Assembly (NCBI RefSeq): GCF_040869035.1 | Contig: NZ_CP162101.1 | Location: 1,488,001-1,552,000, forward strand | DNA: 64,000 nucleotides | DNA from: Vibrio sp. NTOU-M3 | GTDB lineage: Bacteria > Pseudomonadota > Gammaproteobacteria > Enterobacterales > Vibrionaceae | Direction: 5' to 3' | In this document: positions 44,946 through 52,530 of the stretch, piece after piece | Layout: the number at the start of each line of letters is the position of its first letter | Position numbering within the stretch: the stretch's first letter is position 1 | Notes under the pieces: model-generated | What the model was told of the DNA's origin: nothing | The model's input: only the letters and a program-made list of their open reading frames with translations | Databases searched by the model: none | Made by a program: the position numbers and the translations under genes

Positions 44946-45142
44946 TTGTATCACTACTAATAATTGCGGCATTAGTTCTACGCTACTTAGCGCCGCTAGT
45001 GGTACACCGACTTAAGACAAAAAAGGTCCGAGTAGTAATTATTGACCAATTCGGCTGTAAGAAAACTAATGTGTTATACCTTTATCCAAACGATCCTCTT
45101 TGGGAAGTAGTAAAAGCCCACAAGGGAGGTAAGCATGCCTGA
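44930..45142 (+). CDS. Small membrane protein, 70 aa, integron cassette 4, gene 2
   Basis: A GTG start gives METSIVVSLLIIAALVLRYL, a single N-terminal membrane helix, and then a short cytoplasmic domain with basic strands (KTKKVRVVIIDQFGCKKTNV). It overlaps both neighbours (16 bp and 8 bp), so translation of the three genes is coupled. Function unknown. Confidence 0.65.
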   Translation: METSIVVSLLIIAALVLRYLAPLVVHRLKTKKVRVVIIDQFGCKKTNVLYLYPNDPLWEVVKAHKGGKHA

Positions 45143-45518
45143 ACAGCTGCCTCAACAAGTAAAAGGTATCAAAAAGTCAGATCTGTTAAGTGGTGCTGCT
45201 ATAACTGGCGTGATAACTTTTGTTATTCTTACTTGGTCGAAGACTCTTCCTACAGACTCCGCTTTCGCACCTTATGTCACCGAGCAAACGATATCCTTTG
45301 TAGCTGGCTTAGCCTCGTATTTGATAACTATAGGTTTGGCTTTTAGTAGATATGAAGTAAGTTTGATACTTCATGAACGTGACTATACAAAAAAGATTAA
45401 GTACTTGGATCAAATTATGGCGATCACTACATGTCCTGAGACTAAAAAATCACTTGAAGAGCAGAAAAATGTCTTGTTAGCAGAAGCAGCAAAAGCCATC
45501 ATCGAAGAAAAAATATAA
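45135..45518 (+). CDS. Two-span membrane protein, 127 aa, integron cassette 4, gene 3
   Basis: Two transmembrane helices (LLSGAAITGVITFVILTWS and TISFVAGLASYLITIGLAFS) are followed by a helical cytoplasmic tail (YTKKIKYLDQIMAITTCPET). GGGAGGTAAGC precedes the ATG. Together with the 70-aa protein it would form a membrane part served by the soluble 302-aa protein. No family is recognised. Confidence 0.7.
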   Translation: MPEQLPQQVKGIKKSDLLSGAAITGVITFVILTWSKTLPTDSAFAPYVTEQTISFVAGLASYLITIGLAFSRYEVSLILHERDYTKKIKYLDQIMAITTCPETKKSLEEQKNVLLAEAAKAIIEEKI

Positions 45519-45631
45519 CAAAGCATTTAAGAGCGATGATCAACACTTAAAATTATTCCGAAATTGGTTCTCGTTGCTATATGCTTGCATGTAGAACGAG
45601 AACTAATTAAACAAGCGCAGCGCGTTAGTTA
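45514..45631 (+). repeat. attC site 4 (diverged)
   Basis: It begins ATAACAAAGCATTTAAGAG at the stop codon and ends ACAAGCGCAGCGCGTTAGTT. The centre contains the near-palindrome GGTTCTCGTT...AACGAGAACT. It belongs to a different subtype from sites 2 and 3. Confidence 0.8.
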
Positions 45632-45638
45632 AAAGCAC

Positions 45639-46049
45639 TTAATCACTACTAGCTTCTAACGCTAAGCACACTTCTTCATTTACCGCGTAAGTCCTACTCG
45701 AATATCGGCTTGAGAAACTTCGCTCGTTTTTACATTCGACATAATTGGCTATGTTGGATTTAGATTGGCTGTAATTTGCCAAGCTGAACAATGGCGCAAT
45801 AATCAAAGTTAATATGATAAGCACTCTATTGATATCGCCTATACGCAAAGACAATGATAGTTTTTCTTTAAAATAGTAAATCGTGAGATAAGTAAATATC
45901 AGCGCAATAGCGTAGCTACCCCATACATTCAATAAACCATCGACTTTAATGACACTTTCAGTAGATATGGCTGTATTGATTTGGCGATTTACCAAGACGT
46001 AACCCCAAAGTGCCATCAAAATACATCCAATAACTCGAAGATAAATCAC
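45639..46049 (-). CDS. Candidate immunity protein, membrane, 136 aa
   Basis: Three to four transmembrane helices are evident (GCILMALWGYVLV, YAIALIFTYLTIYYF, VLIILTLIIAPLFSLA) and a C-terminal domain with two cysteines follows. The GTG start overlaps the stop of the upstream toxin candidate by four bases (GTGA), giving tight coupling. A membrane protein coupled to a putative pore-forming toxin is the usual form of immunity protein. Immunity function is inferred. Confidence 0.65.
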   Translation of the reverse strand: MIYLRVIGCILMALWGYVLVNRQINTAISTESVIKVDGLLNVWGSYAIALIFTYLTIYYFKEKLSLSLRIGDINRVLIILTLIIAPLFSLANYSQSKSNIANYVECKNERSFSSRYSSRTYAVNEEVCLALEASSD

Positions 46050-47116
46050 TTGAAGTAATCCTCAACAGCTTGTGTAAAATCTTTTGAATATCCCATTTCA
46101 TTATCTACTGTATCTAACGCAATACTTATACCAAATGATATAGCCGCAAAAACAAGTCCCGTAGCTAAAACCCCAACCGTTGCCGGTAAAAATATTGCTG
46201 TAGCAAGTGCAGCACCACCTAATGACACAAACCCTTTAGCTAAATCTCCCGCCGAGTTACCTACAAACTCAGCCAATGTAGCTTCATCTCGTAAAATGTA
46301 ATCGGCCGCATTAACACCCACTGCAAACGCAATTTCGATACCTGCATTAAATTTAACGTATCGAGTTGCACCTTTAAGATCATTTAACCCCAAACCAGCT
46401 TTAACCACTTTCGGATTATTAGCACCCCATTTATTGCCTTTCATTAGCGTTTGTTGATGTCTGCGAAAATCTCGGATAATCACCCAGTCTGTACCGTTGA
46501 TGTTTTTCGTGGCGGCTTTAACGCCTAGCCCCCCTAACCCTTTAGCTGTTGCGTAAGCCTCTGCGCCACCTTTTGCTAAATCTGTGTAATCTTTGGCGTC
46601 TCCAATTGTTTCTTTACCACCTAACAGCTCATAAAACTCTTGTGCTTCTTCCAAAGACAACACGGCAATACTAGTTATTGGTTTGGTGTATTCAACTTGG
46701 AGGTCTTTTTCACCTTCTTTCGCTAGTGGGTTGTATGGAGGCCAAACCATATTATTGGGTGACACGCTCGTTTTGCGTGACTGAGCAAGTTCAAAGGCTT
46801 CTTCATTAGCTTTCATATTCGCTAGCCTTTGTGCTTCAAGTCGTTCTTTAAGGGATTTTTTAGGAGGCTCTTCGACCATGCAAGTCCCAATTCTTGAGAT
46901 ACTTGCGCCACCTGCGAAGTTGTTTTTTTCGGCCGCTTTTAGTGCTGCTGAACTACTTAAGTACTCTCGGTAGTTGTAACAAGAAGCACATTTACATGTT
47001 TCAGGGGATTTCCAAAAAGGACAGCGATAGTCTTTATACATGTCGGCTTTACTCAAAGGTTTCTTCTGTATTTCAACATCATACCTTACAAAAGACGGAG
47101 GCAAAAACTTGCCCAA
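46046..47116 (-). CDS. Candidate membrane-disrupting antibacterial effector
   Basis: The product, up to 356 residues, has a cysteine-rich N terminus (CPFWKSPETCKCASCYNYRE), a charged helical middle and a hydrophobic, glycine/alanine-rich C terminus (GDLAKGFVSLGGAALATAIF, then LPATVGVLATGLVFAAISFG) before a short polar tail. Such C termini are seen in Vibrio T6SS membrane-disrupting effectors (Tme family), a comparison from memory. The first usable start is a TTG at 47116; the open frame continues upstream into the DUF3653-like gene without ATG or GTG, and the first ATG is at 47038. No PAAR or MIX motif was seen. Confidence 0.65.
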   Translation of the reverse strand: MGKFLPPSFVRYDVEIQKKPLSKADMYKDYRCPFWKSPETCKCASCYNYREYLSSSAALKAAEKNNFAGGASISRIGTCMVEEPPKKSLKERLEAQRLANMKANEEAFELAQSRKTSVSPNNMVWPPYNPLAKEGEKDLQVEYTKPITSIAVLSLEEAQEFYELLGGKETIGDAKDYTDLAKGGAEAYATAKGLGGLGVKAATKNINGTDWVIIRDFRRHQQTLMKGNKWGANNPKVVKAGLGLNDLKGATRYVKFNAGIEIAFAVGVNAADYILRDEATLAEFVGNSAGDLAKGFVSLGGAALATAIFLPATVGVLATGLVFAAISFGISIALDTVDNEMGYSKDFTQAVEDYFK

Positions 47117-47124
47117 ACCTTGGC

Positions 47125-47508
47125 TTATACCTTCCTGTTTATCTCCATAATGCTGGAAATTGCTCGTGCATATTTTAAAACCTTCGCGGTCGTTTTAATT
47201 TCCAAGTCTGATTGAATCTCTAACAGAGCAATACCCGTCAATATTTGCTGTGCCGTTACACATTGACCAGTTGGTAGCTCTAACCTGTCATAGTGCATCT
47301 TGAAGTTAATCCATTCATCATCAGCGCTCAGCTCTCTACCTTTTGTCATTTTCATCAGACGACGGCATTCTTTAGGAATTGGTTTCCCTTTATCCCACTC
47401 TGTGATTGTTCTCACGCTTTTGAAACATAATTTGGCAGCTTGTTCACGGGTTAAATTGCACTTCAACTCACGAAAAATATAATTTTTAGTCATTTCGTGA
47501 TACTTCAT
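47125..47508 (-). CDS. Phage regulator, DUF3653-like, 127 aa
   Basis: The sequence contains a helix-turn-helix (LTREQAAKLCFKSVRTITEW DKG in short form), then RRLMKMTKGRELSADDEWIN and FKMHYDRLELPTGQCVTAQQ, the DUF3653 pattern. It stands nine bases upstream of the toxin candidate and 50 bp from the dif-like site at 47561. The gene at 37597-38013 has the same domain order and the same place relative to the previous dif-like site. Confidence 0.75.
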   Translation of the reverse strand: MKYHEMTKNYIFRELKCNLTREQAAKLCFKSVRTITEWDKGKPIPKECRRLMKMTKGRELSADDEWINFKMHYDRLELPTGQCVTAQQILTGIALLEIQSDLEIKTTAKVLKYARAISSIMEINRKV

Positions 47509-47560
47509 TGTTTAATCCCTCAAAAGAGAGATTATTTATAAGTACAACATATGAAACAAG

Positions 47561-47589
47561 CTTTAACATAAGCACGCATAATGCACACT
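47561..47589. other. dif-like attachment site, right end of element 2
   Basis: CTTTAACATAA, centre GCACGCA, TAATGCACACT. The XerD-type arm differs from the dif arm by one base and the XerC-type arm by one base; the centre has 7 bp. It is followed by the second copy of the att-adjacent repeat. Confidence 0.8.
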
Positions 47590-47695
47590 TAGCTATGGCG
47601 TCATTAGGGCTGCCAATCCATAAAGCCAAACATCCACAAAGCGCTGAAACTCTTTGTAAGCCTTGCCCGTCAAACTTTTTTGCAATGCTGTTCCA
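47590..47695. repeat. Att-adjacent repeat of about 110 bp, copy B
   Basis: This copy matches 38207-38318 except for a handful of substitutions and a small deletion near its end (TTTTTTGCAATGCTGTTCC versus TTTTTTGCTTTGCAATACTG). The open frames that cross it are not consistent between the copies, so it is a repeat rather than a conserved gene here. Confidence 0.8.
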
Positions 47696-47917
47696 GTGAA
47701 TCCCTTTACGCATTTTGATTATTTTGTTGGGTTCGATATTCAAATCGTGTGCAATTTGTTTGTCTTGCACGTAGTTTTGAGCCTAGTTCACTGGCTGTCA
47801 ATGATTCAGCAAGCTTTTATATGCCGGCATTTAGAGCGCAAGCGAATCCAACAAGCGCGGCACGTTAGATATCAATGTCATTTATATGGAAACTATTTCT
47901 ATGCATGACTGTTATGT
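47696..47917. other. Remnant DNA between the island and the chromosome, possible attC end
   Basis: No gene is seen. The end of an attC-like site, ATCCAACAAGCGCGGCACGTTAG (47846-47867 in two parts: ATCCAACAAGCGC and GGCACGTTAG), resembles the end of attC site 4. This suggests a leftover of a further cassette or element between the last dif-like site and the chromosomal OmpA-like gene. Confidence 0.4.
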
Positions 47918-48535
47918 TTAGTTATTCGACATAACAAAAAAGACTTCAACACGGCGGTTACATGCTTTTCCAGCTTTGGTTCTATTGCTACATGCCGGTA
48001 CATATTCACCATAGCCGCGCGTGTAAATCGAATTCATCGCTACATTATTTCTGATTAGTTGGCTTTTTACTGCTTTGGCACGTTTCAATGATAAGGTGTC
48101 GTTAAAGCTTGGGGCTCCGGTTGCATCTGCGTGACCATCAATCACAATATCGATTCCCGGTTGGGTTGATAAATAGCTACCGACGATATCAAGCCAGTAC
48201 GAAGACTCCGGTGATACCATTGAAGAACCAGTTTGGAATTTGATGGTGTCTTTAAGCTTTACCATAACGTGATTGCCCGGTAATACTTCGTAATCGACGC
48301 CTTTACTCAATAGAAAGTTTTGTAAGGAACTGTAGCTCTTCGTTCTTTGTTGTCCAAAAGGCCCTTGCACTCCTGCAACGGTCGTTTTAGGAGCATAACC
48401 CCATTCAGGGTGCATCACATCGAGATCACCCTTTGGCGCTGTGTCGAGCATTCTATCGCCCATTAACGCCATATCTGGCGGCAATGTTCCGCAACCTGTC
48501 AAAAGCAATAAGAGTGGAAGCGCTGCATATTTCAT
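47918..48535 (-). CDS. OmpA-family lipoprotein
   Basis: The 205-residue protein has a lipoprotein signal (MKYAALPLLLLLTGC), a linker and a C-terminal OmpA peptidoglycan-binding domain: IVIDGHADATGAPSFNDTLS, LKRAKAVKSQLIRN and YTRGYGEYVPACSN...RRVEVFF. It would tether the outer membrane to peptidoglycan. I chose the ATG at 48535 over a TTG fifteen bases upstream. It is the first clearly chromosomal gene right of the island. Confidence 0.88.
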   Translation of the reverse strand: MKYAALPLLLLLTGCGTLPPDMALMGDRMLDTAPKGDLDVMHPEWGYAPKTTVAGVQGPFGQQRTKSYSSLQNFLLSKGVDYEVLPGNHVMVKLKDTIKFQTGSSMVSPESSYWLDIVGSYLSTQPGIDIVIDGHADATGAPSFNDTLSLKRAKAVKSQLIRNNVAMNSIYTRGYGEYVPACSNRTKAGKACNRRVEVFFVMSNN

Positions 48536-48785
48536 CGATTCACCGTTCAATTCATCACACTACAAGTTCTATATCGGCAATCTCAATATTTCTTTAATTA
48601 TATCGCACTATATGATTTCCAAATGTACCTATGCCTGAGCATAGTCCAAGTCGAAACTTATCAGGCCAAGACATTTACATATTTTTTGCACCGTTCGCTT
48701 TTCGGTATGGATTGGACAAGGTAAAATCCGCTTCACTCATTACACATTGCACTTAATGCAACTTACCTAAAATAAGACGAAAATT

Positions 48786-49409
48786 ATGAAAAAAGTTCTT
48801 TCGCTTTTTACTGCAACGCTGGCTGCAGGCGCTCTTCTTGTTGGTTGTTCAGACACAACCACACCAAAAGAAGGCGAACAATATCAGCAACTTCCTGCAA
48901 ACCTATCAACCTACCGTCTTCCTCAAGTTACTGAAGTGTTTTCTCTTAACTGTGGCCATTGCCGTAAGATGGAAGGTGTAATCCCACAATTGGAAGAGCT
49001 TACCAGCCAAGAGATTGGCAAGGTCCATGTTACTTTCAACGAAAGTGCTCAAATCGGTGCCATGATCTTTTACACCGCAGTGATGCAGCTAGACAAAAAT
49101 CCAGATCACGAGATGATGAATGAGTTATTCGCAGCGGTACAAATGGGTGAAGGTTCTACCTTAACTGAACGTCGTCAAGCGATAGAAGAAGCGTTCCACT
49201 CTCGCAACTTGGTTAGCCCTTACGAGCTCAGTGAAGAGCAACAAAAGCAGTTGTTTAAGTTGATGAAAGTCGCTCAAGAAGTTTCTGTTAAAGGCGAGAT
49301 CAACGCGGTACCGACGTTCATCGTTAATGGCAAATACATGCTTTTGACATCTGGACACAAAGATATCGAAAGCATCGCAAACACAATTAATTACCTAACT
49401 AAGCAATAA
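48786..49409 (+). CDS. DsbA-like thiol:disulfide interchange lipoprotein
   Basis: The 207-residue product has a lipoprotein signal ending LLVGCSD, then a thioredoxin-fold DsbA-type domain with the active site NCGHCRKM and a cis-proline loop NAVPTFIVNG. It would oxidise or reshuffle disulfides in the periplasm while anchored to a membrane. The CGHC motif is more oxidising than thioredoxin CGPC and is PDI-like. It lies 17 bp before an FKBP gene, and both act in envelope protein folding, so they are probably cotranscribed. Confidence 0.88.
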   Translation: MKKVLSLFTATLAAGALLVGCSDTTTPKEGEQYQQLPANLSTYRLPQVTEVFSLNCGHCRKMEGVIPQLEELTSQEIGKVHVTFNESAQIGAMIFYTAVMQLDKNPDHEMMNELFAAVQMGEGSTLTERRQAIEEAFHSRNLVSPYELSEEQQKQLFKLMKVAQEVSVKGEINAVPTFIVNGKYMLLTSGHKDIESIANTINYLTKQ

Positions 49410-49426
49410 TTCAACGGATAGAATTT

Positions 49427-49900
49427 ATGTCTAAAATCATTTTTCCCATTGTCATCTTTGTTCTAGCGGCCTTCTTTATCTACCGCACATGGAACAACCA
49501 CAAAGTCGCAGATCAAAACTTTGCCGAAGGTCAGGCTTTCCTTACTGAAAATGCAAAGAAAGAAGGTGTGATCACGACAGAAAGTGGTTTGCAATACCAA
49601 GTATTACAAGAAGGTACTGGAACAGCTCACCCTACAGCAACTAGCCGCGTAAAAGTTCACTATCACGGTACGTTAATCGATGGCACCGTGTTTGACAGCT
49701 CTGTAGAGCGTAACGAACCTATCGCATTTGGTTTGAATCAAGTGATCAAAGGTTGGCAAGAAGGTGTGCAATACATGGTTGAAGGCCAGAAGATTCGTCT
49801 TTTTGTTCCTAGTACACTGGGTTATGGAAAAAATGGTACCGGCCCTATCCCACCAGCTTCTACGCTGATCTTCGATATTGAATTGTTAGAAATTCAGTAA
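49427..49900 (+). CDS. FKBP-type peptidyl-prolyl cis-trans isomerase
   Basis: A single N-terminal hydrophobic segment (IIFPIVIFVLAAFFIYRTW) anchors or exports the 157-residue protein. The FKBP domain is complete: VKVHYHGTLIDGTVFDSS, the GWQEGVQYM loop, GYGKNGTGPIPP and the final strand LIFDIELLEI. It speeds prolyl isomerisation in the periplasm. It follows the DsbA-like gene after 17 bp. Confidence 0.93.
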   Translation: MSKIIFPIVIFVLAAFFIYRTWNNHKVADQNFAEGQAFLTENAKKEGVITTESGLQYQVLQEGTGTAHPTATSRVKVHYHGTLIDGTVFDSSVERNEPIAFGLNQVIKGWQEGVQYMVEGQKIRLFVPSTLGYGKNGTGPIPPASTLIFDIELLEIQ

Positions 49901-49905
49901 CACAG

Positions 49906-49942
49906 ATAAAAAGAAACCCGCATTAAGCGGGTTTCTTTTTAT
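49906..49942. terminator. Bidirectional terminator between FKBP and protease genes
   Basis: AAAAAGAAACCCGC and GCGGGTTTCTTTTT form a long stem with a five-base loop between the convergent genes. Confidence 0.9.
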
Positions 49943-50556
49943 TTCTTATGTTTGTCTTGAATGTATTGCTGACTCACATCCACTACAGCAACGTCTTTAA
50001 AGAAGCTTCTCCCCAGCAATAGTGGGAATGTCAGGTGGGTTCTGTCTGCTAATGTAAATTCAGTTTTTTCTTTCAAATCACCAATTTGAATCCAAGCAAT
50101 AACAACCGCCCTTCTCTGCGTTTTATCGGCGCTAGACTGTCGGATCTTCACCCAACGTTCCACTGGCAGTGCAATCTCTTTACTCTTGATGCCATCATGT
50201 TCAATTTTAAACTTGACCCAATCTTGTCCATCACGTTCAAACGGTACAACATCAACGGCTGAGATGGATGACGTTGTTGCACCAGTATCAACTCGAGCTC
50301 TAAAGTTTTCTTCAAGTCCAGGTACAAACACCCATTCTTTTTCACCTAAGATAAGCTTACCGTCAGACGTTTTCTTTGCTTCCACTTCAACGACTGGTTC
50401 TGTAACTACTTTTTGTGCCGGTTTAGTCTGTTTAACAGGTTGTTCGACACGAGTTTCCTGTTGATCCGGACTTGTCGTCTCTGGTGTGGTCGTAGCACAC
50501 GCCACTAAACCTGTAGTTAAAAATAATGGGACAAGGGCTTTCCAATTCTTCTTCAT
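49939..50556 (-). CDS. Retropepsin-like aspartic protease (ATP-dependent zinc protease family, DUF785), lipoprotein
   Basis: The 205-residue protein starts with a lipoprotein signal ending LVACAT and a Thr/Pro/Glu-rich linker. The C-terminal 140 residues match the family annotated as ATP-dependent zinc protease (PF05618), which has a retropepsin fold; the catalytic motif is RVDTGATTSS. Members of this family cut the C-terminal Glu tail or act near RimK, but the lipoprotein forms work in the envelope with unknown targets. The gene converges on the FKBP gene. Confidence 0.85.
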   Translation of the reverse strand: MKKNWKALVPLFLTTGLVACATTTPETTSPDQQETRVEQPVKQTKPAQKVVTEPVVEVEAKKTSDGKLILGEKEWVFVPGLEENFRARVDTGATTSSISAVDVVPFERDGQDWVKFKIEHDGIKSKEIALPVERWVKIRQSSADKTQRRAVVIAWIQIGDLKEKTEFTLADRTHLTFPLLLGRSFFKDVAVVDVSQQYIQDKHKK

Positions 50557-50630
50557 TCAATCACCTAATCACACAAAACATTTAAATCAGCGTTACTCGC
50601 TAGCAGTTTACAGCGAGTAACCACAAATGC

Positions 50631-51812
50631 TTACGCTATGTTGGTTATCGCGTTGGCAACGTATGGAATGTCCTTTTCCGTTAAACCAGCGATATTAATT
50701 CGGCCATCTCCTACGCCATAAATACCATATTGTTCACGCAGTTGGGCCATTTGATCTTGGCTAAAGCCTAGCATAGTAAACATGCCTTTGTGGCTTTCAA
50801 TAAAATCGAATTGTGAAGTATTGTGTGTAATTCTCAATTCATTACACAACGTTTTACGCAGGTTTAACAATCGTTGCTGCATTTCACACAACTCTTGCTT
50901 CCAAACCGTTGTTAGCTGGGAACTTTGTAAGATTGTTTTCACCAAAGCTGCACCATGATCGGGCGGCATGGTGTAAGTCGCGCGCGCTAAGGTTAGAAGT
51001 TTGCCTTTTGCATTATCAACATCTTGTTGCTTTTTACCCACCACAATCGCTGCGCCAGTACGCTCACGGTACAAGCCAAAGTTTTTTGAGCACGAAGTTG
51101 TGATCAACATTTCTTCTACGTTATCAGCCATAAAACGTAGGCCCTTTGCATCTTCTTCGAGGCTGTGGCTAAACCCTTGGTAAGCGATATCGACAAATGG
51201 AGTAAAACCATTCTTTTGCGCAAGTTCAGTAATGGCTTGCCATGCTGAGAAATCGATATCAGCACCAGTTGGGTTATGACAGCAGCCATGAAGCAAAACC
51301 ACATCCTCAGGACCTGCCGTTGCAAGCTCTTCAAGCATACGAGCCGTGTCCACTTGCTTTGTTTCGTAACTAAAATAGGAATAGAACTTAACCTTGAGTC
51401 CCGCCGCTTCCATCACTGGTTTGTGGTTAACGTAGCTCGGATTAGAAATCCAAACGGTGGTGTTTGGTTGAGCGACTTTCATTAGGTCACCAAGCATCCG
51501 TAATGCACCACTTGCCCCCGGAGTTTGAATCGCTGCGACACGATCCATCGCTGAAGTTCCACTAAGTAGGAGATCGATCATGGACTGGTTAAATTCTTCA
51601 CAACCAGCAAGACCGACATAAGATTTGGTTTTTTGCGTCTCGACAACAATGTCCTGTGCTTGTTTGATCGCTTGCATCACCGGTGTTTCACCGTCGCTAT
51701 TTTTGTAAACACCAATGCCAAGGTCTACTTTTTCGCTACGGGGATCGTTACGGTATGCAACGGATAAAGAGAGAATAGGATCCAATGTTGGAGTAGATAA
51801 GTGAGTAAACAT
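50631..51812 (-). CDS. tyrB: Aromatic amino acid aminotransferase
   Basis: The 393-residue enzyme belongs to class I PLP aminotransferases of the AspC/TyrB group. Visible features are DLGIGVYK, the lysine loop CSKNFGLYRERTG with the PLP lysine, and GRINIAGL with the substrate arginine near the C terminus. It transfers amino groups between aromatic or acidic amino acids and 2-oxoglutarate. I start it at the ATG at 51812 (MFTHLSTPTLDP); a GTG nine bases upstream is closer to the Shine-Dalgarno than usual. The TyrB/AspC distinction is by overall resemblance. Confidence 0.88.
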   Translation of the reverse strand: MFTHLSTPTLDPILSLSVAYRNDPRSEKVDLGIGVYKNSDGETPVMQAIKQAQDIVVETQKTKSYVGLAGCEEFNQSMIDLLLSGTSAMDRVAAIQTPGASGALRMLGDLMKVAQPNTTVWISNPSYVNHKPVMEAAGLKVKFYSYFSYETKQVDTARMLEELATAGPEDVVLLHGCCHNPTGADIDFSAWQAITELAQKNGFTPFVDIAYQGFSHSLEEDAKGLRFMADNVEEMLITTSCSKNFGLYRERTGAAIVVGKKQQDVDNAKGKLLTLARATYTMPPDHGAALVKTILQSSQLTTVWKQELCEMQQRLLNLRKTLCNELRITHNTSQFDFIESHKGMFTMLGFSQDQMAQLREQYGIYGVGDGRINIAGLTEKDIPYVANAITNIA

Positions 51813-51986
51813 GAAAGTCACAACCCTTTGAAATTCAGTTAGTGAGACTCAACTTACCATCTAATGAAAAGATCGAGAATTAAAATTTTATTGGTGAGCA
51901 ATAAAATAGAATAAAGAATCGTTGTCCTTAACAATTACTTAACCATATCATGCAAGACCGGAGATTATTCTATGAATAAATGAGGC

Positions 51987-52457
51987 TTACAGTTTGAACC
52001 GATGGATAATTTGATTCGCGCTACCACGCCATTCAAGGTTTAAATCTTTTTTCTCTTGTTCAAACTTACCATCGATAAGAACATCAATGTAATCCAACAC
52101 TTCACGCTGTTCGTCGTTTAGTTCAGCAAGTGTATACCCTGTCCATACCCAAATGTCTTTCTCTGGAGAACACTCTGCTCTCACTCGTTTAACAAGCTTT
52201 AGAATATCAGCCACATTAGCCGGATGCAGTGGGTCTCCCCCGGATAACGACAAACCTTTGCGCTTGATTCTTGAGTCATTAAGGTCTTGAATGATTTTAT
52301 CTTCAGCTTCTTGAGTGAACGGCGTACCAGAATCTAACCTCTGAGTAGACTGGTTGTAGCACCCTCTGCATTGATGAATGCAACCAGAAACAAACAAGGT
52401 ACAACGTGTTCCCGGGCCATTAACAACATCAACTGGGTAATACTGGTGATAGTTCAT
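51987..52457 (-). CDS. nrdG: Anaerobic ribonucleotide reductase-activating protein
   Basis: NrdG is the radical SAM enzyme that makes the glycyl radical in NrdD. The 156 residues include the cluster motif CIHQCRGC (CxxxCxxC) and the SAM-binding GGDPL. It follows nrdD after 73 bp, with a hairpin between them that may reduce its expression relative to nrdD. Confidence 0.95.
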   Translation of the reverse strand: MNYHQYYPVDVVNGPGTRCTLFVSGCIHQCRGCYNQSTQRLDSGTPFTQEAEDKIIQDLNDSRIKRKGLSLSGGDPLHPANVADILKLVKRVRAECSPEKDIWVWTGYTLAELNDEQREVLDYIDVLIDGKFEQEKKDLNLEWRGSANQIIHRFKL

Positions 52458-52479
52458 CGCAAATTTCTATAAAGTAAAA

Positions 52480-52518
52480 ACAAAAATAAGCCGCCACGAT
52501 AGTTTCGAAGCGGCTTGA
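52480..52518 (-). terminator. Hairpin with T tract between nrdD and nrdG
   Basis: On the minus strand AAGCCGC pairs with GCGGCTT around a loop that itself contains TTCGA/TCG pairing, followed by ATTTTTGTTTTT. It looks like an intrinsic terminator inside the operon, so it probably works as a partial terminator that lowers nrdG transcription. Confidence 0.65.
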
Positions 52519-52530
52519 ACACTCAAATGA

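Noticed and set aside
24298..47560. CRISPR array or retron
   Set aside because: No regular short repeats with spacers, no cas genes and no reverse transcriptase were seen.
47486..47770. 94-codon minus-strand frame over the dif-like site and repeat copy B
   Set aside because: It crosses the attachment site and overlaps the DUF3653-like gene; the two repeat copies give different proteins.
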